From NCBI RefSeq assembly GCF_020991415.1, contig NZ_JAJMOY010000001.1:248001-312000 (forward strand): a DNA stretch of 64,000 bases, written 5' to 3'. The position numbers and the translations under genes are program-made. Below are positions 61,885-64,000 of the stretch, in pieces. The notes beneath the pieces are model-generated. The model saw nothing but the letters and a program-made list of their open reading frames with translations. It was not told the DNA's origin and did not search any database. The stretch's first letter is position 1. Each line of letters opens with the position of its first letter. This DNA comes from Flavobacterium sp. ENC (GTDB taxonomy: Bacteria; Bacteroidota; Bacteroidia; Flavobacteriales; Flavobacteriaceae).

Positions 61885-61904
61885 ATTAGAAAAAACATTA
61901 AAAG

Positions 61905-61937
61905 AAAAAGGCTGCCTATTTACAGACAGCCCTTTTA
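61905..61937. terminator. Possible bidirectional terminator
   Basis: An imperfect hairpin (GGCTG/CAGCC core with flanking A- and T-runs) stands between the convergent small membrane protein gene and the amylase gene. Confidence 0.55.
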
Positions 61938-61953
61938 CCTAACTAACAAACCA

Positions 61954-64000
61954 TTATTTCTTGATGAATTTCATCACTTGTGTTTTATTGTTTTCATCAA
62001 CAGCTTTCACAAGATACAATCCTGTTGTGAGGTCTGTTACCGAAAACTGAAAATCTGCATTTCCATTCGTTACAAAACTTTTTACCAATTGCCCTGAAAC
62101 AGAATATATCTGCACTTTTGATGTGGTTACATTTAAGGTAAAATAATCTGAAACCGGGTTTGGATACAGATTTACCATATTTCCTTTTTCAAAATCAGCT
62201 ATTGCCAGACTTGCCTGTTTGTTACCGTAAATTCGGTATTCTCCTGCCGGAATATTTATCGGTGCTGCAGCATCAGTAACATTTATGGTGGTATTATCCA
62301 TTAGATTATACCAGGTTCCTGTGTACTGAAAACCTGTTGCGACATTTTGAGCCGTCAGTCCAAAGTTGGCCAGAATCAACACATCTTTCAGTTGTGTTGA
62401 CGCTAAATTTGCATTGGTGATTTTTATGTTGACACTTAACGAACTTGCATTAGCAATTGTCGGTGTTCCCAAAAATACCGGTTCTGTAGTTTTTAGCGTA
62501 ATCATTTTAGCCCAGTCATTGTAGATTTTATTTCTGTTTGAATTCCCCAGCCAGTTCTCCACCCATTGCGGTTGCGGTTTTGTATCTAATTTACAATCTC
62601 CCGAAATGGTTGCAGAAGCATCATTTACCGTACCATTATTACAGGTAAAAATTGAATCATCCCATCCTAATTCTCCAAAATGCCAGATCATTTTCGGGCC
62701 CGGCACCAATAAAGAAACTGCTCCAATAGCAGACATTCTTGATAAGGCTGTATTTAATGTCTTCACATTGTACGTTCCGTTTGAAGCTCCGTATTGTATA
62801 TTTTTATACATCAGGCGTTCTTCATCATGACTTTCTGCATAACCCATTAATCGATTAGCCGTAAAACCACGACTGCCGCTGGTCATTCTTGAAATATTGC
62901 TCACATAGCCCATTGACAATTCATTATAGGGATCTGTCATTTTTCCCCACATCATAACTCCCTTGCTTGGAGTTTCATTCACTCTGTAATTGGCCCATTG
63001 CTGCTCTTCCGAATCTGAACCTAAATGTTCGAAAATCGTATAATGCGTAGGATCCAGGCTCCAGGAATAATCGGCATATTTTCTCAAAACATCAACTCTG
63101 TCCTGTTGGTAACCATTAGTACAGGGCTCATCACTGGCTGTACAGGCTTGTGTAAATCCTTTGGTCAAATCCCAACGGAATCCATCTATTTTGTATTCCT
63201 GAATCCATTGTTTGATCACACGGTCTACATAATTCTGCGTTTTTAGCGATTGATGGTTAAAATCTTCCCCAACGCTGTAAGTATGTTTGGCAACCATATT
63301 AAAATACGGATTTTCGGCTGTTGGCGAACCAAAACCATCTCCGTCAGGATCATTCATCCACATTCTCACCATCGGATTTCTTCCGAAGGCATGATTTAAA
63401 GCTACATCGAGAATAACTGCAATTCCGTTTTGGTGACATAAATCGATCAGCTCTTTTAATTTATCTGATGTTCCGTAAAATTTATCCAAGGCCATATGAA
63501 ATGAAGTATTATACCCCCAGCTTTCATTGCCTTCAAATTCCATTACCGGCATTAATTCGATCGCATTTATTTTAAGATTTTTAAAATAATCTATTTTATC
63601 AATCAAACTTTGATAATTTCTGGCAGCATCAAAATCGCGAACCAAAACTTCATACACGACCAATTTATCTTTCTCCGGTTTTGTAAAATTAGTCACCTGC
63701 CAATTGTAAGGCGCCTGACCTGTTTTAAGTACGGTAACTTCAAAATTTTGACCTGTCGGATAAACCGGCATATTCGGATAAGAAGCCGATGGAATTCCGG
63801 CATCATCATAAGGAGATAACACCAAAGTAGAATACGGATCAGCCGTTTTTACCAGGGAAGGTGAATTAGCAAGCGGTGTTGCATCAACTACCCAATATTG
63901 ATAGGTATTGTTTACTCCGGAAACCAAACCTGTAATTTCGAGCCAGAATTTCCCGGAAGTGGGATCTTTTTTCATGGCGTATGCCGATGAAGGCTGCCAG
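61954..64000 (-). CDS. GH13 alpha-amylase family protein with T9SS sorting domain (C-terminal part)
   Basis: The gene enters from the right edge; the frame is open there and a Met at 63975 is internal. The visible 682 aa hold the end of an N-terminal E-set-like domain, the GH13 barrel with its four conserved regions (DVALNHAFG; GFRWDLTKG with the nucleophile Asp; TIFEHLG with the acid Glu; AESHDEER), a beta-sandwich domain, and a C-terminal type A sorting domain (NLYPNPVSDYFTLNV ... GLYLVKAVDENNKTQVMKFIKK). It should be exported through the Sec and type IX systems and act on alpha-glucans at the cell surface or outside. Confidence 0.95.
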   Translation of the reverse strand, partial: WQPSSAYAMKKDPTSGKFWLEITGLVSGVNNTYQYWVVDATPLANSPSLVKTADPYSTLVLSPYDDAGIPSASYPNMPVYPTGQNFEVTVLKTGQAPYNWQVTNFTKPEKDKLVVYEVLVRDFDAARNYQSLIDKIDYFKNLKINAIELMPVMEFEGNESWGYNTSFHMALDKFYGTSDKLKELIDLCHQNGIAVILDVALNHAFGRNPMVRMWMNDPDGDGFGSPTAENPYFNMVAKHTYSVGEDFNHQSLKTQNYVDRVIKQWIQEYKIDGFRWDLTKGFTQACTASDEPCTNGYQQDRVDVLRKYADYSWSLDPTHYTIFEHLGSDSEEQQWANYRVNETPSKGVMMWGKMTDPYNELSMGYVSNISRMTSGSRGFTANRLMGYAESHDEERLMYKNIQYGASNGTYNVKTLNTALSRMSAIGAVSLLVPGPKMIWHFGELGWDDSIFTCNNGTVNDASATISGDCKLDTKPQPQWVENWLGNSNRNKIYNDWAKMITLKTTEPVFLGTPTIANASSLSVNIKITNANLASTQLKDVLILANFGLTAQNVATGFQYTGTWYNLMDNTTINVTDAAAPINIPAGEYRIYGNKQASLAIADFEKGNMVNLYPNPVSDYFTLNVTTSKVQIYSVSGQLVKSFVTNGNADFQFSVTDLTTGLYLVKAVDENNKTQVMKFIKK

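Overview
The window is AT-rich chromosomal DNA from a member of the Bacteroidota, almost certainly a Flavobacterium or close relative. Evidence: a type IX secretion sorting tail on the amylase at the right end, the exosortase XrtF pair, many DUF4249 and TonB-receptor genes, a short (287 aa) RpoD, and recurring promoter -7 boxes of the form TAnnTTTG typical of this phylum. No phage, integrase, transposase or CRISPR array was seen; most of the window is core genome.

Layout. 1-6932 (+): end of purH, then the rod-shape and wall-elongation genes mreB, mreC, mreD, mrdA (PBP2) and rodA. 7161-11868 (-): a DedA protein, then a run that reads xrtF, XrtF-associated protein, HYC_CC_PP-type cysteine-rich protein, TonB receptor and secreted HMA domain protein, the last three probably handling copper or a similar metal. 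11939-15138 (+): GAF protein (free methionine sulfoxide reductase type), rpsO and pnp, the latter with a long leader hairpin. 15297-29811 (+): the most unusual part, two tandem copies of a surface module made of an unrecognised secreted protein, an STN-bearing TonB receptor, a DUF4249 lipoprotein (two in the second copy) and a secreted protein that carries a TonB plug-like segment but no beta-barrel. 29961-31977 (+): an ECF sigma factor overlapping a protein that appears to span both membranes (Dma-like anti-sigma). 32062-42027: rpoD, rpe, a secreted nuclease (-), a tail-specific protease (-), surE, a small membrane protein, lpxB, an NlpC/P60 lipoprotein and comEC. 42019-49302 (-): three thioredoxin-fold paralogues, two of them without the CxxC site, then two POT peptide transporters behind a dipeptidyl peptidase IV. 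49485-51825 (+): HMG-CoA reductase and a GYDIA-family GHMP kinase (mevalonate pathway). 51859-58832 (-): an unknown protein and the envelope-biogenesis run coaX, outer membrane protein, lptC, small membrane protein, CNNM/CBS protein, PpiD-like isomerase. 58932-59004: tRNA-Phe. 59040-60100: a block of about 119-bp tandem repeats. 60153-61884 (+): an MHS-type MFS transporter and a small membrane protein. 61954-64000 (-): C-terminal part of a T9SS-secreted GH13 amylase.

How it fits together. Much of the window serves the cell envelope: wall elongation, LPS synthesis and export, outer-membrane folding and nutrient import. The best candidate for an undescribed system is 15297-31977: a duplicated TonB receptor module with a barrel-less plug protein, a fixed 13-nt gene overlap with a TTG start, and an adjacent sigma/transenvelope anti-sigma pair. 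All names rest on motif recognition by eye; no database search was run.
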